Shown here: one piece after another, positions 33,431 through 34,181 of the stretch | How positions within the stretch are numbered: the first letter of the stretch is position 1 | Layout of the letters: each line of letters starts with the position of its first letter | Source: JAPUME01 sp964605715 | GTDB lineage: Bacteria; Acidobacteriota; Terriglobia; UBA7540; JAPUME01 | Direction of reading: 5' to 3' | Length of the DNA: 34,181 nt | NCBI GenBank assembly: GCA_964605715.1 | Contig: CAZSDV010000020.1 | Location: 1-34,181, forward strand | Program-made: the position numbers and the translations under genes | Notes under the pieces: generated by a model | Seen by the model: only the letters and a program-made list of their open reading frames with translations | Told to the model about the DNA's origin: nothing | Databases searched by the model: none

Positions 33431-34181
33431 ATGAACCATTATCGAATCCCACCTCTAAGTCTCAGTAAGGTTAAAACCTATCCATTGGCCAAGCGGTCAA
33501 GCAGAATCAAAGTAGATGACTTTGCAGTTCCCCTAAGCCCGGCTGCAAGTGTAGGGAAATTTATCGACAATCTGCCAAATATATTGGCTGGCAAAAATTT
33601 ACGCGCAGTGGCAAAAGCTATCGCTCTCGCCCGGAAAAAGCGCAAGCCAATTATCTGGGGCTTGGGCGGTCACGTCATCAAGTGCGGCTTAGGTCCAGTG
33701 ATTATTGATTTAATGCACCGCGGATACGTTTCCTGTCTGGCAATGAACGGTGCGGCAATGATTCATGATTTTGAAGTTGCCTGGGCAGGACACACGTCGG
33801 AAGACGTGGAAGCTAGTCTAGGAAAAGGTCAATTCGGGATGGCCGAGGAAACTAGTCGCACCATCAATGAAGCCATTGCAACTGGAGCCGCTCAGGGCAT
33901 AGGGGCCGGAGAAGCCGTTGGCAAGGTTTTGACCCAAGCCCTTTCAGGCTCCGCGCGGCAAAGCCCCCAATTTTCCAAAGCTAGCATCCTGACAACAGCC
34001 TACCAAAAAAAAATTCCGGTAACTGTTCACTTGGCAATTGGCACCGACATCAATACAAACCACCCAAGCGTTAATGCTGGAGCTCTGGGCTCGGCAAGTC
34101 ATCACGACTTCCGCCTGCTTGCCCGTATAGTTAGTAAAATGGGAAGGGGAGGTGTCTACCTGAATCTTGGATCTGCTGTGA
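33431..34181 (+). CDS. Conserved protein, possibly deoxyhypusine-synthase-like (3' truncated by window)
   Basis: An open frame from the ATG at 33431, six bases after the uvrA stop, to the window edge (250 codons, no stop). The N terminus YRIPPLSLSKVKTYPLAKRS is followed by IIWGLGGHVIKCGLGPVIIDLM, ALNGAAMIHDFEVA-like (here AMNGAAMIHDFEVAWAGHT), a GMAEETSRTIN segment and, near the edge, VHLAIGTDINTNHPS. The Gly-rich strand-turn and the IHDFE and GTD blocks faintly recall the NAD-binding fold of deoxyhypusine-synthase-like proteins. I am not sure of that, and bacterial members usually have unknown function. Because it is cut off, the catalytic Lys region cannot be judged. Its close spacing suggests co-transcription with uvrA. 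Confidence 0.8.
   Translation, partial: MNHYRIPPLSLSKVKTYPLAKRSSRIKVDDFAVPLSPAASVGKFIDNLPNILAGKNLRAVAKAIALARKKRKPIIWGLGGHVIKCGLGPVIIDLMHRGYVSCLAMNGAAMIHDFEVAWAGHTSEDVEASLGKGQFGMAEETSRTINEAIATGAAQGIGAGEAVGKVLTQALSGSARQSPQFSKASILTTAYQKKIPVTVHLAIGTDINTNHPSVNAGALGSASHHDFRLLARIVSKMGRGGVYLNLGSAV

Noticed and set aside
33487..33500. GGCCAAGCGGTCAA resembles a tRNA D-arm.
   Set aside because: It lies within the coding frame of the truncated ORF (Leu-Ala-Lys-Arg-Ser) and no T arm or acceptor stem is found.

Overview
The window is a 34 kb stretch of bacterial chromosome made almost entirely of core housekeeping genes. Base composition is moderate, roughly half GC by eye. Genes are tightly packed, GTG/TTG starts are common and many genes lack a clear Shine-Dalgarno (SD) site. 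I see no rRNA, tRNA, CRISPR array, insertion sequence, prophage or secretion cassette. A run of ten Ns at 3543-3552 marks this as draft, probably metagenome-derived, sequence. The gene set (S41 protease, DUF2905 protein, Jag protein of KH-R3H type, rpmH-to-mnmE cluster, APC permease with a long TM1-TM2 insert) points to a Gram-negative bacterium, and Acidobacteriota or a related phylum would fit. That placement is inference from protein style, not a phylogeny.

Layout. 1-5015: 3' end of trpE, then trpG, a carboxy-terminal processing protease, an RraA-like gene interrupted by a stop and an assembly gap, and trpD on the opposite strand. 5062-7986: a promoter followed by sucC, sucD, ndk and a small DUF2905 membrane protein, linking the TCA cycle to nucleoside triphosphate supply. 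8002-13023: xseA (with no xseB beside it), topA and xerC, a DNA-processing block. 13227-14132: a minus-strand NAD(P)-binding epimerase-like protein. 14331-19348: a PcrA/UvrD helicase, an unrecognised 44-residue Lys/Arg-rich ORF, an APC amino-acid permease and a lipoprotein of unknown function coupled to it by an ATGA overlap. 19480-25470: an S1/P1-nuclease-like secreted protein with two zinc ligands apparently missing, an adenosine-deaminase-family enzyme, an MFS/UMF1 transporter, a HAD hydrolase and murJ. 25542-30192 (minus strand): rpmH, rnpA, yidD, yidC, jag and mnmE, the conserved cluster usually found near dnaA/oriC. Here the other side of rpmH is uvrA rather than dnaA. 30530-34181: uvrA and the start of a conserved protein that runs off the end.

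Most genes are routine. The points worth a second look are the degenerate zinc site in the S1/P1-like protein, the very basic short ORF at 16684-16818, a hairpin that would mask the uvrA ribosome-binding site, the divergent rpmH/uvrA promoter region without dnaA, the permease-lipoprotein pair, and the damaged RraA-like locus, which may be an assembly fault. I found no convincing undescribed multigene system.
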